The notes below the pieces were generated by a model. That model had not been told where the DNA came from. It made no database searches and worked only from the letters and a program-made list of their open reading frames with translations. The position numbers and the translations under genes were made by a program. From Pieris napi (lineage: Eukaryota; Arthropoda; Insecta; Lepidoptera; Pieridae), in assembly GCF_905475465.1 (NCBI RefSeq), contig NC_062258.1, positions 806,001 through 870,000 on the forward strand: DNA of 64,000 bases, in the 5' to 3' direction. Every line of letters starts with the position of its first letter. Position 1 is the first letter of the stretch. Positions 10,678-21,656 of the stretch are shown here, one piece after another.

Positions 10678-10849
10678 GTAAGTATCAGTTATATCAAATC
10701 ATGTAATTACCATAAAAAAGTCTTTATTCATTTTAAGTAGATAAGCATTACAATGTGTAAGATTTGGGAACCCTTTTAAGTAAGAAAAACCTGTGTCAGG
10801 GTTCCCAGCTCTTCCATAACAAACTTAAATATAAATTCGTTAAAATATA

Positions 10850-11186
10850 TCTTAATATATATAAATTACGTGTCACGTTGTTTGTCCGCGATGGACTCCT
10901 AAACTACTTAACCGATTTTAAATTAAATTTGCACACCAAGTGCAGCTTGATCCAACTTAAAAGATAGGATAGCTTACATCTTAATTTATAGCCGCAATAT
11001 TATTTTATTGCAAATTATTTGTTTATTATTGGACACAATTCTAACAGATAGCGCCGTGTTAAAAGTATCAACGCTTCACATTAGGTACCTTTCACATAAG
11101 TTCTCCTACCGTTTCCCTTGAATAGTTTACTACTATGTAATATAACAAAAAACTTAGCCACTGCAACGCTTGGCCGAGTCTGCTAG
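10850..11186 (+). mobile_element. Short non-autonomous Helitron
   Basis: It starts TCTTAATATATATAAATTAC at 10850 after an A and ends CTAG at 11183-11186 before a T, the expected A-TC...CTAG-T configuration. The interior (GTCACGTTGTTTGTCCGCGA, TGATCCAACTTAAAAGATAG, GCCACTGCAACGCTTGGCCG) is a familiar lepidopteran repeat. No coding capacity. It is a different family from the 2012-8296 element because the ends differ. Confidence 0.75.
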
Positions 11187-11687
11187 TGTATATATATAAT
11201 CTAATTACATCTTTCATTTAATTTACTTTTCAACTGTTATCAACACGCCTGATTGCATGAGTGAGTGTGTAAGTGCAAATGTGTAAGTGAGTGAGTGAGC
11301 CAGTCAGTGAATGAAAAAAGTGTGTAACTACATACTAGGTCTCAAATGCATCTCTAACACTGCATAACTGTCTAACACCATAGGTTAGCTATCTTATCAT
11401 CGCCCAACAATTTCATCTGCTATCATACTACAGTACATTTATTTTTATTGAGGGGATTTCATTTCCGCACAAAGTGCCGCCGGCATGTAGTCGCTCGCAC
11501 ATATAACGTGATATGGTAGATTTGGGTCCCGCTTTCCCGCACCTAAAAAAGGAATGTTGAATTACCACTTGCAATTTACATCCTCGGCCTAGAACATACA
11601 ACCTAAACCTCACAGTCTATTTTCTTAAGTACTCACTGCTTGCCTTAGCAATTCAGTACCAATAAATTTATCAAAATAAACTTGCGC
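11187..11687. other. Non-coding, with decayed leader-exon copy
   Basis: Contains TATG/GTGAGTGAGTG-type simple repeats near 11270-11310 and, at about 11399-11432, a sequence matching the candidate leader exon at 9050-9085 at most positions (ATCGCCCAACA...GCTATCATACT). The copy has no ATG or donor in register, so it is probably a relic. Confidence 0.45.
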
Positions 11688-11757
11688 TTCGACCGGGAAT
11701 CGAACCCGATACCCTCACCTAGCGGACATTTAATGACACCACTAGGCTATGAAGGGT
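11688..11757 (-). repeat. tRNA-related repeat (SINE-like head)
   Basis: On the minus strand there is a box A-like TAGCCTAGTGG and a box B GGTTCGATTCCC separated as in a tRNA. The ends cannot form an acceptor stem, so this is a tRNA-derived repeat rather than a tRNA gene. Confidence 0.6.
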
Positions 11758-11799
11758 GAATTACAAATGTATTTAAGGGATTTAAGCGCAAATATTTAC

Positions 11800-11880
11800 C
11801 TCGAAGTTTTGATTGCAGTCGTGGTCAGAGCCACATCTTGTTGGCAGACACAAAGGCATTACTCGCGATAAAAAACATTA
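11800..11880 (-). CDS. Possible small Cys-rich exon
   Basis: On the minus strand the frame CLPTRCGSDHDCNQNFE ends exactly at a possible donor (GAG/GTAAATATT, GT at 11799). The frame is open only about 27 codons back to a stop. A good acceptor (TTTTCTTTTACAG) occurs upstream but is separated by that stop. The Cys spacing resembles small disulfide-rich insect domains. It could be a real exon, a relic or chance. Confidence 0.25.
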
Positions 11881-12114
11881 AAAAACTTGATTTGGAACTG
11901 TAAAAGAAAATTAAATTTGATTCAGTGATTACTGTAGACAAAATATACCTTTAAAGAAAAACGCTTTTTACCGGATTACAGTTATGTATTATTATAAATT
12001 TACAACTATTTGACATAATTTTAAATTTATCCGACTAATCCGTGCGTGGTCACGGTGACTGAAGACAAAAGATGTTGAATGTCAAAAAGTATCACAGCTG
12101 CAGAGAAAGTTGCA

Positions 12115-13105
12115 TTATCTGTATTTATTTCCCCGGAGTTGGTATCGACTAAAAGATGGAGGGTTTTGGCAAAAATGGCTCACGGTGTCCTCTATTTTCG
12201 CGGATTGTTTTTCTTTTTGAGATTTTAATTTGGATATTATTGGATCCCAGGTGTTTGACAATTTTAGGCCGTCTTCTCTATTGAAATTGGAGTGTTTTTT
12301 GATTTCAATGGCTTCGCGTACCAATCTTGGGAAGAATCTTTTCTTTTTTGCAAGTACTTTCAGTTGGTCAAAGCGTATGTAGTGATTAGGCCTATCTAGT
12401 ATGTGTTCACCGACTGCTGATTTTGTGTGTCGTCTATGTCTTATGTCTGCAATGTGTTCTTTGAGTCTGCTGGACATATTGCGTTTAGTTTGCCCTATGC
12501 AAGACAGGCCACAGTCGCAATCCAGTTTGTATATACCTGCATCTTGCAATGGGGTGTTACTTTTGATTGGTCTTAGGAATCGCTGAATCTTCTTGTGCGG
12601 CTTGAAAATTGTATGTATGGAAGCTCGTTTTAGGATCCGGCTAATTCTATCTGTAACTCCCTTTACATATGGCAAGTAGGCTGGCTGGCGGGGAACTGTT
12701 TGTGTCTTGTTTTTGTTTTTGTGATGTAGCCGGGGGATGCGCAGCTTGTTTCGGTGTAGCACCTGTTTGACATGCTGTAGTTCCTCCTCGAGGTGGGCAT
12801 CATCACAAAGACGTTGGGCTCTCTGAAACAAACATTTACCGACAGAAAGCAGTTGTGAAGGGTGGTGGTGGGATTCACCATTGAGGTACCTATCTGTGTG
12901 GGTTGTCTTCCTGTGTATTGTGTGACCTAGTGTGCCATCTGCTTTGCGTATAATTAAAATGTCTAAAAAGGGCAGACAGTTGTTGTTTTCTTGTTCAACA
13001 GTAAATTTAATGTTCTTGTGTATTGAATTTAAATGTGCTAGAAATGCAGATATTTTGTCATTGGGGAGTACTACAAATGTGTCATCGACATATCTCTTGT
13101 ACAGT
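12115..13105 (-). pseudogene. Penelope-like element: RT end and GIY-YIG endonuclease
   Basis: The minus-strand frame is open from 13105 to the stop at 12115. It begins within the RT palm at KRYVDDTF (13098-13075), continues through FLDILIIRKADG and an HTDRYLN segment, and ends with a GIY-YIG nuclease: AGIYKLDCDCGLSCIGQTKR then LKEHIADIRHR. The arrangement RT then GIY-YIG is diagnostic of Penelope elements, which lack LTRs of the usual type and use the nuclease for target-primed integration. The N-terminal two thirds of RT are missing, cut at about 13105 where an in-frame stop follows. No stops occur in the retained part. Confidence 0.9.
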
Positions 13106-13261
13106 CGAGGTCAAATATACCTGACGTTAATGTATTATAAATTCTATAAAAAATAATTCTTGTTCATAACGCCTTCAAAGGAACGCTAATTAAATTTTTC
13201 AAAGGCAAAGCTGCATTACTGGGGAGTTCTTTTGTTCTAAGTTTACAGGAATAGTCCTATT
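13106..13261. other. Short spacer between Penelope and LINE C
   Basis: Nothing recognisable. Confidence 0.4.
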
Positions 13262-13506
13262 TATTTGTTTATTTGCTTAATGGTATTCCTACAGCTACTT
13301 ACAAGTACTATACAATATTCAAAAAATTACACTATACACAAGAGCCAAAAATGGAATACACATTTAAACATACACAAAACACAGTTACACCTATACAAAT
13401 ACAAAAAATACAAAGAATATATGTATGTATGTATGTAAATTCTATATTCTAAGATTCATAGTTCATTACAACATATTTATTATAAAGGAGGAATAACAAA
13501 GCCATT

Positions 13507-15003
13507 CTATCTAATAAAGGATACTAGAGTTTTTATATAATTTTTTAAGCATTTTTTAGATACATTAAATATTTCTATTTGCTGGTAATTTCTGTTATAA
13601 TCTGAAGGTATACGATGCATGACTGAGCTACGTAAATAGTTTGAATTAAACCGAGGAATTTTAAATAGTAGCGTTTGCCTTGTATTGTGTGAAGAAGGGG
13701 CGTGAAAAAGTAAAAGCGACAATAAGTCAGGACAGTCAATTAAACCGTTGCAAATAGCGTGTAAAAATATAAGGTCATATTGTTTACGTCGACATTCTAA
13801 TGATTCAATACCAAAGTACTTGCAGGAATCTATATAGCTACTATACTTTCGGAAATCCTTAAAACTTAAGAAACTTTATTTGAATGTTCTCTATTGCTTC
13901 AATGTATTTCTTGTAGGTTGGGGACCAAACAGTGCATGCATATTCTAGTGCACTCCTAACAAAAGAAAAGTACAGGCATTTTATACATTTTATATTCTTG
14001 AAAGATTTGCATACTCGTTTGACGAATCCAAGTTGTTTATATGCTTTTTCTGTTATATTATCTATATGTTCTGAGAAAGACATCTTATCATCTAGTAGTA
14101 TCCCCAAGTCTCTAACCAAATTCACCTGTTTAATTGTTGTATCTCTTATCTTATAACAAAATTGTATTTTCATATGTTTGCGAGTAAAAGTAATTTTACT
14201 ACATTTTCCAATATTTAAGGATAGTTTATTTCTTTTGTAGTAAATTTCCAATCTACTACAATCCTGTTGAAGTTGAACACAGTTATCTATAGATTTAATT
14301 TTTAGAAACATTTTTTTGTCATCTGCAAACATAAGATATTCTGAATACTTGAAACAACTCTGTATATCATAAAGATAAGCATTAAACAACAACGGACCCA
14401 GTATAGAGCCTTGAGGTACACCGGATGTCACATTTATAAATGTGCTCCTATGTCCACCCATTACTACCGCCTGCCTTCTATTAGTTACATAGGATTTGAT
14501 CCATCTGTATAGATCCCCACGGATTCCTAGCGCTAATAGCTTATGTAGGAGAATGACATGATCAACTCGATCGAAAGCTTTTTCAAAATCCGTATAGATC
14601 GCATCAATTTGTTCTCCTTCGTCCATTCCCTTTAATATTATGTACTTGTTGAAAACGGTGAGGTTGCTGACAGTTGAACGATTCTTTGTAAAACCATGTT
14701 GGTGATGTGGTGATTGTCTTAGGATAAGAGGACTCAACGTTTTGTTAACTAATTTTTCAAATAAATTACCAAACGAATTTAGAAATAAAATAGTCGATAA
14801 TGTTCTATTTTATTTCTAGACCCTTTTTTGTGGATCGGAACAATGTGGGCTTCTTTCCATTTGGATGGTAAACTAAAGAATTCATTAAGCGACTGATTAA
14901 ATATATTTGTCAAGGGTTTAGAGAGTTGTCTATAGCATTTTTGGAGAAAAATTGAAGGTATTCCATCACTCCCTGAACCTTTATTAATATTTAAAGATTT
15001 CAA
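13507..15003 (-). pseudogene. LINE C reverse transcriptase, frameshifted
   Basis: Three minus-strand frames make up the RT. 15003-14779 holds the N-terminal palm region (GSGSDGIPSIFLQKC, HIVPIHKKGS). 14737-13859 holds the core: HHQHGFTKNRST, TDFEKAFDRVDH, SGVPQGSILGPLLFN and the catalytic FADDKK. 13722-13507 is the C-terminus, matching LINE F at 36.7 kb. The break between the first two coincides with a 14-bp inverted duplication at 14780-14818 that replaces several expected residues. The enzyme would copy its RNA at a nicked target, but the frameshifts inactivate it. Confidence 0.88.
14780..14818. repeat. 14-bp perfect inverted duplication inside LINE C RT
   Basis: TAGAAATAAAATAG (14780-14793) and CTATTTTATTTCTA (14805-14818) are exact reverse complements with an 11-nt spacer. 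The coding frame and expected RT residues are lost precisely here, so one arm is probably a copied, inverted replacement. Confidence 0.7.
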
Positions 15004-15145
15004 CTCTCTACAGACTTCATCCTCGGTCAGTACTACTTGGTTGCATGTATAATCGGATTCAGGTAGGTGTTGAAGATTGTAACTATCATCTGGGTGTTGA
15101 AAAACACTTTTAAAAAACCTGTTGAACCCTTCACAAGCGTCTGCT

Positions 15146-15940
15146 TCATCTCCGAGAATTGTTAGGGTAGCCTGGGCTACATTGGCGTTTGTTTCTCAGA
15201 TATGACCACAGCGCTTTGGGATCCTTACTCAAATTATTTTGGATACTCTTCTCATACATATCTAAAATAAATAAATAAAATAAAATAAATAAATAAATAT
15301 CAAAGCACTTCTTGGATACAAGTTTTTGCCTAGCGCGTAACAGCGAAAATTCATCATAGTCTCTTGGATTCCTATAAGTTTTCCAACGCTTGTGAGCTTT
15401 TAATTTATCTTTTATTATATGTATCAAAGAGTTTGAGTACCAAATAGGAAATTTACTTCTACCAATACTTCAGCTTTTAGGGACAGAACTTGAAATTATT
15501 TTATCTAATATTACATAGAAACTACCTGTCACTTCATCAGTAGGTACCTCCAACTAAAACTTTTACCCAATCAATATTCGACAACGCTTTATTAATATCC
15601 TCGTAGTTAGCACGACGAAAGTTATATTTTATTTGTGCTTTTGGGATGGTTTTACATAGAACGAAGTCGGTAGCATCGATCTTTAAGCAAGGATGATATA
15701 TGTCTGGTTTAACTAGCGCCATATCAGTTGTCGAACTGTCGATGGAAACATTACTTAAAATTAAACCGAGGACATTATTGCTACTATTAGACGACAAATT
15801 ATGTTGTTTTAGGCCTGAAATATTAATTTCATTAAAAAACATTTCGGAGACATTTTGTATTTTAGAAGTTCCTGTTTTAATAGAATGGGTCCCAAAGGCT
15901 TCCAATTAATATTTGGGAGGATAAGTTTATTATCACTTAT
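15146..15940 (-). pseudogene. LINE C endonuclease C-terminus and EN-RT linker
   Basis: 15905-15537 encodes the end of the APE endonuclease and following region; a second frame just upstream reads LPNINWKPLG, the usual segment after the GDFN motif. 15427-15146 is the EN-RT linker with YEKSIQNNLSKDPKALWSYL, a pattern typical of Jockey/CR1-group LINEs. The pieces are in different frames. At 15258-15301 a 39-nt insertion adds 13 residues without shifting the frame. Confidence 0.8.
15258..15301. mobile_element. Tail-only LINE insertion with 5-bp target duplication
   Basis: ATATC occurs at 15258-15262 and 15297-15301 and flanks 34 nt of (TAAA/ATAAAT) repeats, the same composition as the 3' tail of LINE A at 20883-20917. 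Removing the insert plus one ATATC restores the usual LINE C linker. This looks like a retrotransposition event that copied only the 3' tail. Confidence 0.7.
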
Positions 15941-16107
15941 ATTATTTTATTTTTGCTCGTACTTGTGCAGTTTAACTATTCTACTTAACTTGTATACTAG
16001 TAAGGTGCTTATTTGCATTTCATTGGTGGGGCAATATATTTATTCACATCGATTAGAATGCACCCCACATATTTATTATTGTGTTGTATCTTATGATAAT
16101 ATTTGCA

Positions 16108-17622
16108 ATGGCTCCGCTTAATATTTTCTACCAAAATGTTCGGGGGCTACGAACAAAAACGAGTACTTTTTACAGAAATGTGTGTGTTAATAACTATGAT
16201 ATTATATGTATTACTGAAACGTGGCTTTTGGAGGGTATCTCGGATTCCGAGTTGTTCGATAATCGGTATCTTGTTTGGAGACGAGATCGTAATTATGCTG
16301 CTACCGAACAATCGAAGGGAGGAGGGGTTTTAATAGCTGTTAAGAGAGAAATACCTGCTGATGTTCGACATGACTGGCGCTCGTCTGCCGAGGACCTATG
16401 GATCACGCTTACATTGAACCATAGAAAGCCTAAAATTTCTTATAAAATACACATCTGTGTTGTCTACATTTGTAACGAAAATTTGGGCAATACATTAGCA
16501 GTTCAATTGAATAATTTTTCTTATAGTTTGGCTGACCTTGTTCTGAAATATCCTTCTGATGCATTTTTAATACTTGGCGACTTTAATCAACCGAATATTA
16601 AGTGGTGTCAGACAAATGATCTCTCTTCTCTCTATCCGAGTGACATACAGGGAGATGTTCAAAGGAATTTTATAGACAATTTGAATATCTGTAATCTTTC
16701 ACAATATAATTGCTTCCACAATATTAACGATAGGATTTTGGATCTTGTACTATCCAATAACGATATTACTGTTACCTGCTGCGCTGATCCCCTGGTATGC
16801 GAAGATCCCCAACATAAAGCGCTTTGCATTTCGGTCGAGTTCGTTCAGTTGCACAGCCTACCCACTCGTCCTCGTTTACAATATTTGTACAACAAGGGCG
16901 ATTACAATGCCATAAAACGAAATTTGGATTCCGTTAACTGGGACTATGAACTGAGGCGTAGATCCTTTGAAGATGCTGTATCGTATTTCTATGACACTAT
17001 CAACGACCAGCGTAACATCTACATTCCATCAAGAATTGTAACCATACAGTCAAAATTCCCAGTCTGGTATAATAGCTCTCTAATCAAAATAATAAAGGAG
17101 AAAGCTAAATATCATTTAAAGTTTAAAAAATATAAAAACCTCTCGGATCATCATTCATTTGTCGTTTTACGACAGAGAGTGAAAGATTTAGAAAAAGAGT
17201 TGTTTAACAATTATATATCTGGAATAGAATCAAACATAAAGCGCAATCCTAAAGCTTTTTGGGCTTATGTAAAATCAAAAAAGCAGTCCAATTGCTATCC
17301 CTCTGTACTACAGTATGGAAATCATTCATCTGGGGATGGGGATGTTATATCCAACATGTTCAGCGACTACTTTTATTCAATTTTTTTGGAACCGAGCGCT
17401 GCCAATAACAACTCGCCACCAATCAACACACAGACCGTACCCGAGGGGGCTGCTTGTTTCGGCACTGATATCGGGTCAATAGAAATTAATAGGGATGAAG
17501 TATATAGATTCTTGAAATATGTGGATCTAAACAAGTCACCGGGGCCTGACAATATTCCACCAGTGTTTATAGTAAATTGCGCCGATAGCCTGACTTTACC
17601 ACTATCAATTTTATACCATTTA
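16108..17622 (+). CDS. LINE A ORF2, 5' half: APE endonuclease and linker
   Basis: From ATG 16108 the frame is open for 505 codons to the LINE B insertion point. It shows the APE endonuclease: FYQNVRGLRTK at the start, TETWL, WRRDR, GGGVLIAV, the catalytic GDFNQPNIKW, and RILDLVLSN followed by the conserved His region (PQHKALCISV). The linker NPKAFWAYVKSKK and the RT entry LNKSPGPDNIPP follow. The enzyme nicks target DNA to prime reverse transcription. It reads in phase with the RT half at 19355, so the two halves were one ORF of about 967 codons. After 17622 the frame continues a few codons into LINE B before a stop at 17658. Confidence 0.9.
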
Positions 17623-19350
17623 TTAAGAACACTACCGATCTTTGGGGTATTTCTGTAAAAATAATTAGTAGCATAATTGATGTAATTGCTCCCCATCTAG
17701 CTATAATTTTCAACAATTGTATTAAAAGTGGCGAGTTTCCCGATCTAATGAAACATAGTAAAGTCATTCCATTATTTAAAGCAGGTAGTATGTCCGACCC
17801 CAGTAACTTTAGACCAATTTCCGTACTACCTACTTGTAGTAAAATATTTGAAAAAATTATATTAAATCAACTGGTAAGTCATTTTAACGTAAACAAATTA
17901 TTACATAATAATCAGTTCGGTTTTACCAAGGGTCGCTCGACAGCCGATGCCGGTGTTGAGTTATATAGATATATAATTAAGGCTTGGGAGGAGTCGCATG
18001 ACGCTTTAGGTGTTTTCTGCGACTTATCCAAAGCATTTGATTGTGTCCAACACGAGACCTTAATCGGGAAACTCCGCCATTATGGCATCAAGAATACCGC
18101 ACTGAATCTTCTGACTTCCTATTTACACGGAAGAACTCAGAAGGTTGAAGTGAATGGTAAGAGGTCCTCTGGGTCGGCAGTAGATATGGGGGTACCACAG
18201 GGCTCAATTCTTGGCCCTTTCCTCTTTCTTGTTTATATAAATGATCTACCTTTCATGGTAGAGAGAAAACATCAGATAGTTTTGTTTGCTGATGACACGT
18301 CCTTGATTTTTAAAATCAAACGACAAATAACAAATTTTGACGATGTGAACAATGCTCTGTCTTCGATTGTCCATTGGTTTAGTATGAATAACCTTCTACT
18401 TAATGCAAAAAAGACAAAATGCATTAAATTTTGTGCAAAAAATTCAAGGATTATGGATACTAGACCAATTATAAACGGTGAGGAATTGAATCTGGATGAT
18501 ACAACTGTATTTCTCGGAATCACCATGGATTCAAAACTTCAGTGGTCCCCTCATATTAACGGATTGGCGAAGAGACTTAGTTCTGCAGCCTACGCGGTTA
18601 AAAAAATTCGCTCTCTAACTGATGTCGATACAGCTAGACTTGTTTATTTTAGTTACTTTCATAGCTTAATGACTTATGGCTTATTATTATGGGGTCATGC
18701 TGCTGATGTCGAAACTATTTTCATCCTGCAGAAGAGGGCTATTCGTGCAATCTATAATTTAAAATGTAGGGAATCTCTTAGAGATAAATTCAAGGAAATT
18801 AATATACTTACCTTTCCCTCGCAATATATTTATGAAAATATTATGTATGTATACAAAAATAGTGATAAGTTTACTAGAATAGAACATACGCACAATGTTA
18901 ATACACGGAACAAACGCAGGCTGCAATTTCCCCGTACTAGACTATCTAAAGTTAGTAATTCTTTTTTGGGGAAAGGGATACTCTTCTTTAATAAAATCCC
19001 AGAAGCTCTTTTATCACTGCCTTTCAATAAATTTAAGAAATGTATTAAAGAAAAGCTGTGTAAAAAGGCTTACTATAAAGTCAACGATTATCTAATTGAT
19101 AAAAGGGCCTGGGACTAGTGCTAGACAGGCTACTTCTAATTAATTTGCGATATTTGTTATAAATAAGTGTTGTTTGATGATTTGCTGTTTTAAAAGAGTA
19201 CCGAGAGTTTTTTACGCCGGCTTTTTCTCTCGGCCTACACCCTCTGTCTTCTTTGCCGATGAGTAGGGATGCCTTCAAATTTAATGACGTGGAATAAGTG
19301 ATACATGTATCTTACGTTCCATAATAAACATATTTTATTTTTTATTTTAT
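17623..19350 (+). mobile_element. LINE B: 5'-truncated LINE inserted in LINE A
   Basis: A 1728-bp LINE fragment begins abruptly at 17623 within its RT region and ends in a TTTATTTTATTTTATTTTA tail, preceded by AATAAACA near 19322. The 4-bp target duplication TTTA is at 17619-17622 and 19351-19354. The LINE A frame matches exactly on both sides. This is the youngest layer of the nest. Confidence 0.9.
17625..19118 (+). pseudogene. LINE B reverse transcriptase (5'-truncated)
   Basis: The frame is open from the truncation point at 17625 to the TAG at 19116-19118. RT motifs are complete: FRPISVLPTCSKIFEK, NNQFGFTKGRST, CDLSKAFDCVQH, MGVPQGSILGPFLFL, and catalytic LFADDTSL. The C-terminal domain ends in a basic segment. 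No endonuclease or ORF1 remains and there is no promoter, so the fragment is not mobile. The RT differs clearly from LINE A and C (shorter thumb region, FADDTS), so it is another family within the Jockey/CR1 group. The coding part is undamaged, which fits a recent insertion. Confidence 0.88.
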
Positions 19351-19354
19351 TTTA

Positions 19355-20743
19355 TCACTTACTTCCGGAGTAGTTCCCACTTTGTGGAAGTCTGCGTATA
19401 TAACACCTGTCCTGAAAAAAGGATCAAAAGCCGCTGTTGAAAATTACAGACCTATATCCAAGTTGTGTGCATTTGCTAAAATTATGGAAAAAATCGTTTA
19501 CAGACAAGTATATGCAGCACTGAAACTGGACTTTTGTGAATACCAACACGGTTTTATAAAGGGTCGGTCGACTACGTCAAATTTGATCCTCTGTAGTGAC
19601 TTTATATCAGACTCCATGGCTAATGGATCCCAGGTGGATGTTATATACACAGACTATAGCAAATGTTTCGACAAAATTGACCACAACATACTTTTAAGCA
19701 AGTTATCTTCCATGGGTATACGGGGTAATCTATTCAGATGGTTCTCATCGTACGTAGAGAATCGATGTCAGACTGTGGTGTTGAATGGATACTCGTCAAG
19801 AACCAGATATATACCTTCAGGAGTCCCACAAGGATCGCTTTTGGGCCCACTTCTCTTTAATATATTTGTTAACGACATCACACATTGTTTTCAGTCGTCC
19901 AAAATTCTATTGTATGCAGACGACATGAAAATCATGAAACAGATTAACTCTGTCGCTGATGCACTCTCTTTACAAGAAGATCTGGACCGCTTTCAAAATT
20001 ATTGTGTACTAAACGGGCTCGACTTGAATGTATCTAAGTGTTACATTTGTACATTTACTCGCAAACTCCACCCCATTGCCTTTCCCTATAAACTTCAAGA
20101 TTCTATTTTAGTAAGAGTTGGATCTGTCAAAGATCTTGGAGTTATATTTGACAGCAAACTTCTCTTTGATCTACATATTGAGAGCATCATTAATAAAGCC
20201 ACGAAAGCGTTAGGTTTCATTATAAGAATCTCGTCCGACTTTCAGGAAATTAAAACCATTAAAATATTATATTGCTCTTTCGTTCGTAGTCACCTCGAAT
20301 ATGCCTCACAGGTATGGAACCCAATATACAACATTTATATAGACCGCCTTGAAAGTATACAAAGAAAATTTTTAAGGTACATTCAATTTAAATCTAATTG
20401 TTACCTGCCTGACTATCATACACGCTGCAAAAAGTTTCATATTTTGCCTTTAGCTGAGCGTAGAAAAATATCGGACATTACATTCCTAGTGTCTTTACTT
20501 AATGGTGCGGCTGAGTTGCCAGAACTGTTATCTAGGGTGGGCCTGTACGCACCATCATTGTTTCTGCGCGGACCAAATTTATTGTACGTCCCCATAGCAC
20601 GAACTACATACAGGAAAAATTCTTACCTATTACGAGCATGTCGTTCTTTTAATGTGGCATGTCTGGAGCTTAATTTGGACTTGTTCTGCACAAGTGTTAC
20701 TGCGACGAAGAAAGCCCTTTGTGACCGATACTTTGAGATTTAG
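19355..20743 (+). CDS. LINE A ORF2, 3' half: reverse transcriptase
   Basis: The frame resumes at 19355 directly after the duplicated TTTA and runs to the TAG at 20741-20743. RT motifs: LWKSAYITPVLKKGS, NYRPISKLC, YQHGFIKGRST, YTDYSKCFDKIDH, SGVPQGSLLGPLLFN and the catalytic YADDMK. The C-terminal domain follows with YCSFVRSHLEYASQVWNP. No stops or frameshifts are seen. With the 5' half it is a complete endonuclease-RT protein of normal size for the group. 3' UTR follows to the tail near 20917. Confidence 0.9.
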   Translation, partial: SLTSGVVPTLWKSAYITPVLKKGSKAAVENYRPISKLCAFAKIMEKIVYRQVYAALKLDFCEYQHGFIKGRSTTSNLILCSDFISDSMANGSQVDVIYTDYSKCFDKIDHNILLSKLSSMGIRGNLFRWFSSYVENRCQTVVLNGYSSRTRYIPSGVPQGSLLGPLLFNIFVNDITHCFQSSKILLYADDMKIMKQINSVADALSLQEDLDRFQNYCVLNGLDLNVSKCYICTFTRKLHPIAFPYKLQDSILVRVGSVKDLGVIFDSKLLFDLHIESIINKATKALGFIIRISSDFQEIKTIKILYCSFVRSHLEYASQVWNPIYNIYIDRLESIQRKFLRYIQFKSNCYLPDYHTRCKKFHILPLAERRKISDITFLVSLLNGAAELPELLSRVGLYAPSLFLRGPNLLYVPIARTTYRKNSYLLRACRSFNVACLELNLDLFCTSVTATKKALCDRYFEI

Positions 20744-20917
20744 TTTTTAATATAGCCTTGAGAGTTTTTTGAGCGTTGGTGTGTAATGATGTGATAATGT
20801 GTAAGTGTGGAAACTGATAATTGGCCGTCATCATGTTAATTGTATACTATTGAACCTTTTTAGCTGTAAGTTTCCCTAAAATTGTAAAATAAAATAAATA
20901 AAATAAAATAAATAAAT

Positions 20918-21377
20918 TTGTGTCCATTATGTGGCTAAACGAGGAAATAAACGTTTCAAGTCTTTCAGCCTGCATAGAGTCTGGAGGTATATAGACAAGA
21001 CCGATATGGAGACTGCGCCGGTCGTTGACTGCCAATGAATTATGGGGTATAGTTATCCAGAGTGTTTCAACACTATTGCAGTTCCACTCAGCCCTCTCAT
21101 ATGCTATTAAATAACGAGATACATAGATCAGCAGCCCTCCGCCCATATTTTTACTGGAGGTTTCTTTACTTCTGTCACGTCGAAACATCTGGTACTCATC
21201 ATTGCACAGTTCATTATCATAAAAACTACGCCATGACTCAGTTATTAAAATAACATCGAAAGTACAAGTAAGAAGATTTTGATAAAATTCGTTTGATTTT
21301 ATACGCAAGCCACGAACGTTTTGATAAAATAAAGTTAAACTTTTGTCAAACATCGAAATACTTAGAGATTGTACCAA
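20918..21377 (-). pseudogene. LINE C endonuclease N-terminal half
   Basis: From ATG 21377 (or the internal ATG just after) the minus-strand frame encodes the APE endonuclease start: LTLFYQNVRGLRIKSNEF, ITESW, MFRRDRSKE, MGGGLLIYVS, and HIGLVYIPPDS. It is cut at about 20918 by the LINE A tail; the last few codons of the open frame read into that tail. The rest of the domain is at 15940-15537. It closely resembles the LINE A endonuclease. Confidence 0.85.
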
Positions 21378-21656
21378 CTTTAGTGTAAACTTTTAATATA
21401 ATTTTGTTATTTGGCTTTGTTATTAAGGTGCTATAATTATATTTAAATGAACAATCAAATCTTAGGTTTTGAAATGAACAGTTAAAGTAGTCTATAATAC
21501 TAAGATGAATAGTGAACTTATATCGTTAATATCATCACAAAATTTTGGCCCATATGGAACCAGAAAATCACGTGTAGTAATTGAAAGAGGCAAAATCAAA
21601 GGAAATATCTTAAATCTACTATGAAACACGCAACTACTCCCCAATGATATATACGA

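Larger units (their letters stand above)
15940..20917 (+). mobile_element. LINE A: Jockey/CR1-group retrotransposon inside LINE C
   Basis: A plus-strand LINE with a short leader from about 15940, endonuclease from the ATG at 16108, RT ending at 20743 and a 3' tail of AAATAAAATAAAT repeats ending near 20917. It lies in antisense within the endonuclease of LINE C, a relative of the same clade. It has no ORF1, so the copy is either truncated just upstream of ORF2 or belongs to a single-ORF family. Its ORF2 is split by LINE B at 17622/19355 but otherwise open. No clean target-site duplication could be read. Confidence 0.88.

Noticed and set aside
11688..11757. A tRNA gene on the minus strand
   Set aside because: Box A and box B are present but no acceptor stem can form, and the sequence lies in repeat context.
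12401..12586. Plus-strand frame in the Penelope region
   Set aside because: Antisense of the GIY-YIG domain.
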